64,000 nucleotides of DNA from Stropharia rugosoannulata (lineage: Eukaryota > Basidiomycota > Agaricomycetes > Agaricales > Strophariaceae): positions 3,854,001 through 3,918,000 of the forward strand of contig JANCIK010000003.1 of the NCBI GenBank assembly GCA_028532985.1. The letters run 5' to 3'. The position numbers were made by a program, and so were the translations under genes. Below, in pieces: positions 12,562 through 23,865 of this stretch. The notes under the pieces are model-generated. The model was not told the DNA's origin and searched no databases. It was given only the letters and a program-made list of their open reading frames with translations. Positions within the stretch are counted from its first letter, which is position 1, and the number at the start of each line of letters is the position of its first letter.

Positions 12562-13385
12562 CTGGTTTGTTATTGCAATCCTAGTCGCCTGGTAAAAGTC
12601 TACCGATGTCTGAAGTTTTCCTCTTAGGAGCGCTGAGAGGTATTAGCGTAACTTGCTGTGAGCCGAGGGGAGGAAGACAATCAGTTGGGCAGCAGGTCGA
12701 GGCAGCTTATAGCGTCCGGATAGCACATGGCACAGCCCCTGCACAACCAAGACTGAGTCACAACCACCAACTATTAGCAAGTTTCCAAACCCCGTTCTGT
12801 CCATTATCTGCGTCACGTTTCCGCGAGGTCCGATCCATTGTTCATACTATATCCGACCACTGGTGTTCAATAGGCTTAGGTAGGATTGGAGATATGGTTC
12901 TAGTAGAAAGAAGCGCACAGTAATTAAAAAGGGAGCCGGAGCTAGTTATATCAGAGGAGATGACACTTGGGAACGTTCGTATTTCGCTACATTGGTCCAG
13001 GTTGAACCCTTCACTAAACATGTGCTGGTAACATGGTTGCGGCCGTCGGTATAAGTCGGTTTATTCCCTCACCTCAGTGAAGTTGGATGTATATATAGGG
13101 TACAAATTTCACAAGTGCAATAAATAAAGAATTTTACTACATACGTATCAGTATCATTTTATACCAGCCTTGAAGCTGTGTAGCATCACAGCTGTGCATC
13201 CGTAGACAGCCGAGCGCCTAATTGTCCGGACTCTTTTGATCAAAGTGATGGCACTCTCCTTATTGAATAAGCGCTCGAGGGTCAAAATATGACGAACAGA
13301 AAAATACAGCTCATGCATGAGAAATACAATTTTAATTACTCCTGACTCTTGTGCGTTTTACTGGGATGTTTACCTCAGTTTGGAA
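12562..13385. other. Intergenic region
   Basis: Nothing recognisable. It holds the upstream region of the hypothetical gene on its left and the 3' flank of DLH copy 1 on its right. Confidence 0.5.
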
Positions 13386-14575
13386 TCACTCCTTCGATGC
13401 TAACTTGGTGAATCGGTTAAACCAGTTGATCATACTTTGGGCTGCTTGTTCTCTGGCCCAGCCTAGAGAATAGATAAAAACAAGTGTTCTGAGGGAAGAT
13501 ACTATTAATGAGGGGTATTGAGACGTACGTATATCGTTTACAGATATGTCCCCTCGAGTAGCGAACCCGTGCACAACTCCCGAGTAGACCTGGACATGAT
13601 AGGTCGCTTTTACTTCAGCCATGATCAGCTCGGCTTTATGGCGAGCAGGTGTAGGGAAGGTAAAATCTTCCTCTGTAACAAAATTAGCAAAATCACATCT
13701 GATTCTGGAAATTTGTGAACCAACCGGCGCAGCAAAGCAAAAACGGCTCTGAATGGGTTGAATACATCAGCAAACGTGCAGGTAAATAGCAAGAGAACAG
13801 CGAAAACACACTCTTCAAACTTCTGAAATGATCCTCATTTACGTTCGCCGGGTGTGCAAATGCAGCTGTGAGTCCGGTAGGGTATTACTATCGTCTCAGA
13901 ATTTTTGTGACAACGTAAAGTTTACCTGCCACAACATTGTCGGACCCTGCTAACTCGATGGTGTATGGACCCCCGAAGCAATACCCTATCGCATGATAAG
14001 CCCAAATGACTACCTAAAGTTTTACAGAGGGACCAACCAGTTGAGCAATAGAGTGCATCCTCCCCTAAATAGAGGTTGTCAATTGACCATACTCATTATA
14101 TGGCCTGTAAATCGTACCGTATATTTTTCTGACCTCTGCGATCCATTTGGGCGTTTCTTTCTTTGCTATTTCATGTTTCTGTGCGCCCCAAGTGGGAATA
14201 TCAAAGCCTTCTTTGCCCATGTGGGCTCCTAGGTAATCACCAAAAAGGTAATCTGGTCCTAGCACAATGTAGCCTATATCATGATTGATAAACACCCAAT
14301 AGTAAGCAAAAGGAACAGGTACGCAGCGTACCCTGACTGGCAAAGTAGTCTTGTAGTAGCTGAGCATTGATGTAGAATGGCCCAAAGACATCTGAGAAGT
14401 ATAGTATGACTCTCTTCGGGCCAGCACTAGGAGCTGCCGGTGGATCTGAGATGTATGTCTTGATTCCAGCAATGGTTTCGATCCGGCCGACTGCTTCGCC
14501 TTCGTGCTTGAATCCTTGAACACAACAGGCGCTCATATCTCCAGCGAGCGCGGGCGAAGTTGTTGACGAAGACAT
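13386..14575 (-). CDS. Dienelactone hydrolase family protein, copy 1
   Basis: The start ATG at 14575 begins MSSSTTSPALAGDMSACCVQ. Several short exons follow. The first carries IETIAGIKTYISDPP and VILYFSDVFGPFYIN, typical of alpha/beta-hydrolase DLH enzymes. The second carries GYIVLGPDYLFGDYLG. The nucleophile elbow GYCFGGPYTIELAG is at about 13930-13985, with Cys as nucleophile. The acid region EEDFTFPTPARHKAE and the histidine in GVVHGFATRGD (about 13540-13660) complete a Cys-Asp-His triad. It ends MINWFNRFTKLASKE. The family hydrolyses dienelactones or related esters and thioesters; the real substrate is unknown. Length is about 250 residues, normal for the family. Copies 2 and 3 lie at 36.8 and 40.9 kb on the other strand. 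Copy 2 looks closest: both have the CCVQG/CCAQG opening and a similar exon layout. Confidence 0.85.
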
Positions 14576-15478
14576 TGGCAAGTGCTGAGTATCAACTGGG
14601 TGTGTGAGTGGGTATTGAAAGTGTGTTGCAGATAAAGGCGTTTTGTGCGGCTAGCCTATTTATCAGAGATCCGTGAGAGTTCTACAATGCCACTCAAGTC
14701 ATTTGAATTGATGTGGGCGCCGAGGGGACACATCACCTCTATTCAACATGATCAGCTGCTCTAGGTTAATCTACACCAAGTCTGAAGCGATAGATGCGCG
14801 CTCCCGGGTACCAGCGCCGGTCGCATCGTCCAATAGATTTGATAGATATTTTTCCTACCTATAGAATTATCACTGATGGAGAACGGCTTGCCAGTTATTT
14901 TTGAACGAGGTGTGAATTCTCTCTCAAATAATGAATGCCCTTATTTCCGCGTTTGTACAGTAAAATGCGTGTCTGATCAAGGTTCGCCCTTTGCAGAGAA
15001 GATCCTATGCCTTAGTATACAGTTAGGATTAGCTGTCTCTAATGAACACCGTTGCAGCGAATGACAAATCTAGCCGCTTTCAACGTATGGTGCCACTGCT
15101 CTGGTGAAGGATTCTCACGACGCCCAGGAGCCCATCTGGATATAGTTGAAAGGCAATCCCAGGAGTTCTTAGACCTTCGCCAGTTGCCGTCGCAAAATAC
15201 TAATAAGGAAGGTTGTCATCCAAACTAGGAAACTTCATTACGTACAGCGCATCCTTTTGAGGCGCATCATTGTGGCACGACAAGATAGAGAACTATAAAC
15301 ACATCTAGTACAGCAGATACTATAGAGCCTACATGTGTATACATATCACACATTTAGCGTCGGATGTAAGGAAGAAGGGAAGAATCGAGTTTAGAGTATA
15401 TCCACCGCCCTACGAGTCGAAAGCTGCCTCAACGACGAAGTGTGCTCGCGACGCCCCTCTTCAAGCATGACGTTCTCT
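14576..15478. other. Intergenic region
   Basis: Promoter side of DLH copy 1 and 3' side of MYND copy 1. A short open stretch at 14876-15064 has no motif. No RNA gene or repeat seen. Confidence 0.5.
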
Positions 15479-16932
15479 TTACGCAACTTTCTGGGATAAT
15501 TTAATAAGATATTTTTCGAATTCTCTGTCGTACTCCTCTTCAGATTCATCGACGGGTTTGTCGAGGTCATCGGACTCAATCTTCCTTTCTGCTTGCGCCG
15601 GAAAATTATAATAGGAGCGGGTGGTGATGTTGTTAGAGACGAGAACGTTCGCCATCGCCATCAAGTCTAGCAAGTTTTCCCTTTCCATATCCAGGCAGTT
15701 ATGCCCTGATATTTCCTTCATGACGTCGCAAAGCATAGGCAGTGTATGACAAAAACAGAATCTCGACCCTTTGCAAGTGCTGGCGAACTCCTGCAGCCGC
15801 GAGTTACGCAGGACGGAGAAGTGCTTGCGAGGCTTCCATATCTTGGTGTATAGCCCTGGCTTTGCCTTTCTTTCCTCCCGTCCATAAAGATATCCTGGAA
15901 CGATTCCAATAGGGCCAACATCGCGCTGAGCTTTTGCGTGCTCCTTGGTTTCGACCACATGGCAGCCATTGAAGGTAAACATATTGCAATCCAAATAGAT
16001 CTGCTCGCCCGCGAGCGTCGTGAAATAGATCCAGTAGTAGTCATCTGGGTGCTGAGACATCATGATTAGTTTCCCCTTGCGGTCGCGGTAAACCAGGCGG
16101 TCCTCGGGCGCGACTGGAGCAGATCCAGCAACGATTCCAAAGTCAGAGAGTGGGCTGCCTTTATACTCGAGTCGAACCCGATGTTCCAGCTCAATGGCAT
16201 GTCCTTTGGAACCAGGCAATGAGCGACAGGATGTTGTCGTATACATCTCGGATAGAAGAGCAGCGGTTGTAGCCAGAACGACGGGGAGCGTAAATCCTTC
16301 CGTAATGATGCGCCGCAGAAGCTTTGTTCGGATGTTATCACTTTTCGCAGAGGGCCACCAATTAGGTGTACCGGATCCATACATACCCATTTCGTCGCCG
16401 AGACGAACGAGCTTGGCTGTGCCGCCATTTGGGACGTCAATCATCTGTCCTGCGTCTGGGTTGGGCGAATTGATGATTTTATGTCGAATTGCTGGGTGAC
16501 ATTTTGTCGCTGCGTGATTGTGGCACATGTAAATTATCAATGAGAGAAATGGGTAGTAGGACTCTAAATCGATCCGATCAGTGACACCTGTAGATTTATT
16601 GTTAGCGATCATGTAGGTGCATTGATCTCAGTGTGTAGTAGGTCCTTACCGCAGACCGCTTTGTGTGCTTTCCAATCCTTGCGTTGACACTCATTTGAAC
16701 AGTAAAGAACCTAAGTTTGTTACAGTACATTAGTGGGCACCCTATGCACGAATAATGAAACCCATAGTGATCATAAGCTATTTACCTGAGAGCAAGACGT
16801 GCACATTTTTAATTTAGCGTCATGCCTGGATTTATGACAGACAAAGCACCTCTCAACACTTTGGAGAGGGAGGTAAACGTCTCGTTCTTGAACTCGCGAT
16901 TCATTTCCAGATAAGCCACAACTATCTGCCAT
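15479..16932 (-). CDS. MYND-type zinc finger protein, copy 1
   Basis: Exon 1 (16932 to 16786) begins MADSCGLSGNES and enters a MYND finger. Its Cys/His ligands are read across two introns: CFVCHKS, CTSCSQ, then VLYCSNECQRKDWKAHKAVC, which is the canonical C-x2-C, C-x2-C, C-x3-C, H-x3-C order. Exon 3 runs VTDRIDLESYYPF to the stop at 15479 and forms a conserved tail of about 370 residues without a known catalytic motif. MYND fingers bind proline-rich partners; there is no SET domain, so methyltransferase activity is not supported. The C-terminus is acidic (ESDDLDKPVDESEEEYD). A clear paralogue is at 29587-31099, sharing CHPAIRHKIINSPNP-like, LLSEMYTTTS and SPLSDFGIVAGSA-like blocks. Confidence 0.85.
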
Positions 16933-17515
16933 GATTCTTCGAATCTTTTGAAAGTGACGTAAGACAACGCGAGACGATGAGTCAATATCGAGCAATAAGT
17001 AGGCAGCAGAAGAAAGTGATCCAACACTGCTTACTCTGTGATTTAAAAAAAAGGTCCTCCAGGAGTAGTGTACGGTATAAAGACAAATTAAGAAAAAGAG
17101 CCAACCACCTCAAATTGAATCAGGGCCCAGGCCCCAATTTTATCCCGCGGTGGTTTACACGTGACGCAACGACTTATGACATCAAATAACAAAAGTAATC
17201 CCCATTAGGCAAGTAACAGCCCAAAACGGGTAATTTCACGTCTCTCGGTATGATTTCTCATAGTCAACCAGACAGGGCGCGTCCAACAGTGTTTCACACC
17301 TCACTATAGCCCAAGTAAAAGGATATTGAGACCAGATATGTAGTGAAATTACACGAACATCACGCAGCGCACTGCATATTGCGCAACATCCAAGGGTACC
17401 ATAAGCCGCATGAGCATATGCCATAAGTACATACAAGGGTGACGACAGCCAACTACTCAAGCCATGCATCTTTTGAAACCGAATGACCCCAACAGCACAA
17501 GAGGGAATACAACAC
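16933..17515. other. Intergenic region
   Basis: Upstream of MYND copy 1 and downstream of eL8. No gene or RNA recognised. Confidence 0.5.
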
Positions 17516-18830
17516 TTAGAGCTTGGTGAAGCTGGAAGCAGTAAGGGCCTGGCCACTGGCCTTAGCACGCTTGCGGAGCATCTGGATGGACTTGTTGCCA
17601 CGGAGACCTCCACCCCATTGGCGGCGTGACTCATCGTACTTGTCGGTGCTAAGCAGAAGAAATTAGAATCAGAGAAAAGTCAACGAAAAACTAAACGTAC
17701 AAGTTAGCCTTGGCAGCGCTGACGAGGGTAGCGAGCTCGCGCTGGTCCTCGCTGCGGACCTCCTGGAGGGCAACGACAGCAGAGGTCTTCTTGTGGACAA
17801 CAGTGCCGAGACGAGCCTTGCCCTTGACAATGACGTAGGGGACACCCATCTTGCGGCACAGGGCAGGGAGGAAGACAACAAGCTCAATGGGGTCAACATC
17901 GTGGGCGATGACGACGAGAGCGGCCTTCTTGGCCTCAATGAGAGCAACAATGTGGTTAAGACCGTACTTGGCGAACAAGGGCTTCTTGGAATCCTACACC
18001 ACCTAATTCAGGATTTGCTATAGAAATATCATCCAAAGTGTATTCACCTTGGCGTCCTTCTCCTTGTCGGCAGCAGCATCAGCAGCAGTAGCGAGAAGGC
18101 GAGCTTTCTTCTCCTGCTTAGATTCGGGGCGATACTTGTTCAGGAGCTTGAACAGCTGGGTGGCAGTGTTCTTGTCGAGAGTGTGGGAGAACTGAGCAAT
18201 GGCAGGGGGAACCTTGAGGCGCTGGCTGAGGATGACCTTCTGGCGCTGAAGGCGGACATACTCAGGCCACTTGACGAAGCGGGTGAGGTCAGTCTTGTGT
18301 TGGATGTCCTGGCCTGCAAACAATGAGCACCGGGGAAAGTGGAAAGATATTGAAAAAATGGCATACCAATACCGAAGTTCTTGGGGGTAGCCTCGAAGAG
18401 AGGGTTCTTCTTAGCCTTGGTGGCCTTGCTGGCTCCGAAGGGAGCAGCAGCGGGCTTCTTGCCGGTTCCAGTCTTGGCTTTGGGAGGCTGGTCATTGAGA
18501 CGAAGTTAGCATGTATTCTCGATAGAGAGTACAATGCGCTTCGGAGCTCTAGCGCTATATGCAATAATATACATATAGCCCAGCATAAGACGCTTCATCG
18601 CTGCGATACGGTATGATACGCAAGCTCCACGTCTAGATAGCAAAAAGTTAAGACTTTGGCTATCACAACTGATACGGTTCTATTATCGGCCAGAATGAGT
18701 GAACGGGAAAAGGTCATCCGAAATCGTTACGCACCATCCATCTCAAAGAATTCTCTCATCGTCGTGAATTTCGACGTAGATGAACCGTAGCTTGCAGAGC
18801 TCCTCCACGCACACGTAGAGAACTTACCAT
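17516..18830 (-). CDS. RPL8: 60S ribosomal protein eL8 (L7a/L8)
   Basis: Five exons give 271 residues: 18830-18828, 18487-18367, 18313-18048, 17993-17701 and 17648-17516. The first coding exon is only the ATG, followed at once by GTAAGT and a 340-nt intron. The product reads [12 protein letters not shown], a basic tail, then the eL8 core with [30 protein letters not shown] and [16 protein letters not shown]. The L7Ae-type RNA-binding signature [17 protein letters not shown] lies near residue 160, and the C-terminus is [17 protein letters not shown]. The protein belongs to the large subunit near the 5.8S/25S rRNA interface. Length fits the family. Third codon positions are strongly C/G biased, as expected of a highly expressed gene. 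The long first intron could host regulation or a snoRNA; I found no convincing box pair. Confidence 0.96.
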
Positions 18831-20702
18831 TGGATGGATTGTGCTTGAGGATGTCGGCGATGTCGTTCGTCGTGTCGAGACGAGGAGAATTGACGAATGC
18901 GATATTTCAAGCTCCGCTTCAATATCGGTGCCGCGCGGCTCCGTACGAAATAATCATTTCCTTGTCCAATCCCTAGTCATTTGGGAGCTATGGCTTCCTA
19001 ACGGTTAGAGCGCCCTTGTATCCGCATTAATTGGCTGCTGGCTATCAATACTGTGTCTGTGAAAATGGATGTGTTCTGACGCATACAGGCGGTCGCGTGG
19101 GTACAGAAGAAAAGCAAAAGCCTTTTAAACGTCCTCTGGTGGAACCATGATTAGTTCCTAAATCCTGCCGCCTTGGACAACTAGGAGACTCTCCATTGCG
19201 CACCCGACTGACTATCCGGTTTATGCACCAGGTCTTCCTCCAATTATCTGGGATGATTTTACCCCACTCGGACCTTGACGCAGGTGTGCACAGATTGGTC
19301 CCGCATTCCCGGTTTCTATCTGTTACTACTCTGAAAGCTGTCGACCACTTGAGATATCTGAAAGCTTCTCTTGTCCTTCTTCCGCAGCAAATCGAACAAA
19401 GTTGATGCTACTGATCTTGTTCTTCATATCAATCATGATGAACTTTTGCATTAGTTGACGAGAAGCAAGCCCAAAGCACTGCCTGTGTGTGTCGTGTCCT
19501 TTATTTGCTTCATAAGTATGGAAGATTCTTGGTAAGGAAGACACTATGCTTGCCACTCATATTTTGCATGTCGGAAGATCAGCCAACCATACTCACGATC
19601 AACAGAAGTCCGCCCAATGAAAATTCAATTTTTGAGAAACATTGTTTATTGGCATATTTTCACTATCTGAGGTGAAAACATGAATGGGATGCTATTTTGA
19701 CGACGCGCAATGGTAAATTCTCAAATACATCATTTGCATAAAGTGACTAATAATATGCGAATAACTACTAAAGGGTGTGCCTGCAGTTGCTTTGGAGTAT
19801 TGTGGGTGTGGTGATGATTGCTCAGCATTAGCGTCTGATTTGAGGGTTTGTACAGCATTCATTTTATGTTGATAGATACCGTTGTGAAAGCAGTGATATA
19901 ACAAAAAGATGCCTGGGGTCTTGGGACGATATACAAGGTCACCAAGACGTGGAGCGGTACTCTAAGTTTGCCCTAAAACCAATTAATTTAGGCCTTTGCT
20001 GTGAAGTGGCCACAACACCATCGCTGTAAGAATGATGCTATAACATCGGCGCCTACAAAAATAACTCCAACATGTTTGTGTGCGCTTCTTCATAGATATC
20101 AGGTGCACCTTGAACGCATTTTATATCAACAGTATTTCTATAAGCCTGTTGGACAGATCATCAATGCAGGACTGCATTGAAACTCCGGGTGTGTGAAGGC
20201 AGCCGCCATTTCAGGTTCGATTGTCTTCGTTGAGTAACGGCTTCTTCAGACTTGATCCTTTTAACTGTCCATGCCTGCTGCGGACTATCTGTAACTGGCA
20301 GCAATGACCAGCTCGAACACCTTGTTGAGACTTGCCTTTTGGGTACGGGCTTGCCTTTTGGGTGTCTTCTCCGACAGACCCTGGGACAAACCCTGACAAA
20401 CCCTGGCAAACCTACGATCAAAAAGATGCCGTATTCATTTCAAGAATCCCTATTACGATTGAGCAACAAATCCGCTTTCACAGCGGTCCTCAGAGCACAG
20501 CACATCCCTGGATCTCATCAGAACTTTCCCACTGAAATTCTATAGAAAAGTCTCCTGGGGACACTTTGTTTGATCCGCGTATGTTTCTGGTCTGCATCAA
20601 GTAATTAGGGATCACCCTGCGTGGCGCCCTTGTTACTGAGACTGCTCCGTACCGCCATGAAGCGGCATGGCTTATAACTGACAGGGCCGCCCTGACCATG
20701 AA
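18831..20702. other. Intergenic region, about 1.9 kb
   Basis: The eL8 promoter lies at the left end. A segment near 18990-19040 vaguely resembles a tRNA D arm but lacks a T arm. Short tandem repeats lie at 20331-20416. Otherwise nothing recognisable. Confidence 0.5.
20331..20416. repeat. Short tandem repeats
   Basis: CTTGCCTTTTGGGT occurs at 20331 and again at 20350 (period 19). About 20 bases later a run of CAAACCCTG/CAAACC units follows (three to four imperfect copies, period about 11). Confidence 0.7.
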
Positions 20703-22358
20703 ATGCTCTTCCGTCCACCTCATGCACAATGTGAGTATCCTTTCTGCCTCCGTAGTATGCCTTGCTCTGACCTCACAAAGTCCACCGTAGCAGGCCACGC
20801 GAGCAAGACCACGACGCTGCCCCTCGAGCTATGGCAGGAAATCTTCATCTGCAGTAGGGACTTCCGGGACCCATACGACCGCATGCACTTTCCGCTGGCG
20901 GTCAGTGCTGTCTGCACCACCTGGTGGGCACTGGCGCAGCATACCTCAGCATTGTGGTCCACCATCGTCCTGAACCACAACGTCACCCGTTGCTCCGCCA
21001 AAGGCGGGCATGAGAAGCAGCGGGCCAAGTTTGACCTGGTCGAGCGCTTCCTCAGAAACTCGAAGCACCAGCAGCTCAGCATCTACATCCAGCTCAATAC
21101 ATCGAACAGGGACAAGACACTCAACACGTGTTGCAAGTCGTCGCTGGCGGCGAAGGGAGAGGCGAGATCGTCGGTGTTTGACCTCGCTTCGCTGTTGGCC
21201 CCGCACGTCGCCCGCTTCAAACGCTTCCACGTCCTCAGCACGCGATATTCACCTGTGCGGGAGCTGCTCTCTGTCTTTCCGCAGGTTGTCATGCCCTGCC
21301 TCGAAGAGCTGCACATCGACAGAGTACAGACACGACTGCACTTCGACTGCCCAAGGACATGCCTCGAATCCCTGGCCTTTCTCAACATCAAACGGCGAAT
21401 CGACTACGCAGACTTCTTTCACGACAACTTTCCTGCTCTCAAATCCATTGCGCTGTCCTCAGTTCCCCTGCTGCTCCCTGTGTTTACCCCCCGACATCTT
21501 ACGTCTCTCAAGATGACGTTGCCGCACCTAAATTATACTGGAGAGTTGCGGAATCTGTTGATGGCCAATGCGCACAGCCTCGAGCACCTTAGCTTTATGA
21601 CGACACATTCACTTGGCCCCTTTCAAACGCGCGACCCGGCGGCGCCAGTCCCTATCCGAGACCTCGTCGTGTTTCCACTCGTTGCAAAGCTGACTATTTC
21701 GTATTTCGACCCCGACACCCTCGTACCGCTCATGTCGGTCCTGCGCTTCCCAAGCGCCCATTCACTTCGAGTAGCATGCGTCCAGTCAGAGTCGCATCCT
21801 TCTGAAAATCTGTTCTTAAGCCTGTACAGCTGTCTGTCCTTTGCGCATCTCAAGGAGCTAGAGCTTGAAAATATATTCACTGGGAGCAGTACATTGGACA
21901 ACAGTCTAACTGCATCTCTCCACCATCCATACGACATTCTAGCACGCGCACCGGCGCTTAAGACACTGTCAATCACCTCGGTCGACGGACGCGTTCTGTC
22001 CTATCTCAACGCACCACGCGCACTTCCTGGTCCTTGTAATATGGACGGCCCATGCTCGGCACCCCTCGCGCAGCTTACGAATTTGCACCTCTCCGCCGGC
22101 AAGACCTTTCCGATCGGTGCACTTGTGCGTTTCATCTCTTCCCGGGCGCGTCCAACCGTTCTGGACGAGCTGCGGTTATCTGTCCCTGTGGAGTGGGCCG
22201 ATAGCCTCAGGAATGCAGCGGATATGCGGCTTCTTGCCCGACGCGCCGTCCTGGTTAGCACATGTGCGCCTCCGGGAAGGACTGCGGGTATATGGGATGA
22301 AGACATGGGTGGCAAGCAAGTTGTGGTCGACCTGATTGGCGATGTGAGTTCATGTTGA
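20703..22358 (+). CDS. F-box/LRR-like protein
   Basis: One uninterrupted exon of 551 residues starts at ATG 20703. An alternative ATG lies 18 codons later. The F-box-like segment TLPLELWQEIFICSRDF continues to FPLAVSAVCTTWWALAQHTSALWSTIVLN (residues about 38-92). This is the arrangement of basidiomycete F-box proteins, where the box recruits Skp1 of an SCF ubiquitin ligase. The rest has irregular leucine-rich segments such as LKELELENIF and APALKTLSITSVDG, typical of the LRR substrate-binding half. The target cannot be read. The final six codons overlap a GTGAGT donor-like site, so the true C-terminus might be spliced. Intronless structure contrasts with its neighbours but is common in this expanded family. 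Confidence 0.75.
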   Translation: MLFRPPHAQCEYPFCLRSMPCSDLTKSTVAGHASKTTTLPLELWQEIFICSRDFRDPYDRMHFPLAVSAVCTTWWALAQHTSALWSTIVLNHNVTRCSAKGGHEKQRAKFDLVERFLRNSKHQQLSIYIQLNTSNRDKTLNTCCKSSLAAKGEARSSVFDLASLLAPHVARFKRFHVLSTRYSPVRELLSVFPQVVMPCLEELHIDRVQTRLHFDCPRTCLESLAFLNIKRRIDYADFFHDNFPALKSIALSSVPLLLPVFTPRHLTSLKMTLPHLNYTGELRNLLMANAHSLEHLSFMTTHSLGPFQTRDPAAPVPIRDLVVFPLVAKLTISYFDPDTLVPLMSVLRFPSAHSLRVACVQSESHPSENLFLSLYSCLSFAHLKELELENIFTGSSTLDNSLTASLHHPYDILARAPALKTLSITSVDGRVLSYLNAPRALPGPCNMDGPCSAPLAQLTNLHLSAGKTFPIGALVRFISSRARPTVLDELRLSVPVEWADSLRNAADMRLLARRAVLVSTCAPPGRTAGIWDEDMGGKQVVVDLIGDVSSC

Positions 22359-22571
22359 GTCCAACGTGCCTGAAGCAAAAAAAAAATGGACAAGGGTTTG
22401 TTGGACATATCAACGACGGCGCCGCTCGCATATACTGAATAATTAATGACATATTTACATACATACAATACGTACTAGTTTACATACACACATAGTTCTG
22501 ACTTGAGTAATTTGAAGGTAGGTATTCGATAGCACAACGGAAATTAAATAACAATGGGAAAAAGACATTCA

Positions 22572-23641
22572 TTACCACCGCCTGTGCAAATAGTCTCTGC
22601 CTCTACCATGGTCGTCATCGCGCGCCCGCGGCCGACTACCGTCCCACCTCCGGTCTCCTCTGTGCCGGTGCGCCTCTTCAACCTCACGACGATTAAAGAC
22701 ATCGCCGTAACCACTGTCTTCGCCCCCACGAACAGTGCTAGGTGTTGCTGTGATCTCCATCTCACGTTTTTTCCGCCTAATAAGCTCAAGGGCACGCTCC
22801 CGTTCAGAAGACTCGCGCGTAAGCCGAGCTTGCACCTCAGGAGGTTTGTCTCTAACCTCTCGCGAGGGCGGAGGACGGTATCCGGATGGTCGTGCCTGTG
22901 ATGACGATTTAGAGCCCGAGGGACGCGCAGCCAATTGGCGCTCAATGGAAGTGAGAGGGTCGTGCGCTGTTTTGCGAAAGTCTTCCCGTTTCCTAGAAAA
23001 TATGGAGGTGAGATCTCGGTCATGTAGGCAAAAATATAATTACTTTTTCTCCTCTTCAACTTCCTCGACTTTGTCTCGGTCTGTTGAGTACCACGGGTTC
23101 AGATCTTTAGCTGACGGGGCCAAAGGAACGCCTTTCTCGGTCTCCGCAGGCGCCTTCTTTGTAACCTTCACGGATGCAGCGATAGCACTCTATGATAAGA
23201 ATGAAGCAGACAAGATCAATGTACGAATGGGACGGAAATGAAGTCAATACATACCAACTCAAGGTCTTCAAACAGATTGATATGACCATTGGTTGTGGGC
23301 AACACCGGTCCCTGCGGCGCCACTGCCGTTGAACTCGTCGATTCAATATATTTCATGTCCTCTTCATCCTGCCGGCGCCGGCTCTTTTTCTTCTCTGATC
23401 TATCGGTAGCCCCAGCACGCTCTCTGAGCAGTTCTATTCGTGCTTCGGCGTCCTATACTTCCAATCGTATTGGTGTGCAGAAGATACGAGCGGCACAGGC
23501 CGGACTCACTGCAAGTAGCATGCGGCCCTCCTCCTTCGCTTCTTTAAGACGTGCTTCCTCCTCATCCCGCCGGACCTTTTCAATATTGTCCCTGCGGTAG
23601 GGGTGGTATGACTTGTGGTGGGCTATGTTCAACTTTCCCAT
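22572..23641 (-). CDS. LENG1-like CIR_N domain protein (splicing-associated)
   Basis: ATG at 23641 begins MGKLNIAHHKSYHPYRRDNIE and continues KVRRDEEEARLKEAKEEGR, a CIR_N domain as in human LENG1 and fungal relatives. Later exons carry INLFEDLE, KDLNPWYSTDRDK (the conserved PWY motif of LENG1 proteins), then a basic, Arg/Glu/Ser-rich tail. The tail includes SERERALELIRRKKREME near the end and an RGGEDSGYGDVFNRREVEEAHRHR-type segment; the stop is at 22572. About 290 residues over several exons. CIR_N proteins of this type associate with the spliceosome; the role here is by family only. The start fits because the CIR_N domain is always at the extreme N-terminus. A divergent neighbour, the XPF gene, begins 224 bp away, so the two share a promoter region. 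Confidence 0.8.
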
Positions 23642-23865
23642 TATGCAGGACGGGGATTTTGTGTGAGTGTTGGTGGATGATGGTGGCGAGAGTCAAGTTA
23701 CAGTTATTTGCCGGATGACGCAGCCACCATCTTGAACTCTTACCACCAACTTACCACGACATTGAATTGCCGCCCTTGCGTTTCTTCCTATCGAATTAAG
23801 AATATACGAGTATTAATGATCATAACACCAACCCCGAAATCACATTGAAGCAAATCGTGACAATA

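Noticed and set aside
18488..18827. Possible C/D snoRNA in eL8 intron 1 (GCGATGA and CGATGAG words)
   Set aside because: No matching CTGA D box and terminal stem at the right spacing.
18985..19060. tRNA-like D arm (GGCTTCCTAACGGTTAGAGC)
   Set aside because: No anticodon stem or T arm with GTTCRA follows at the right distance.
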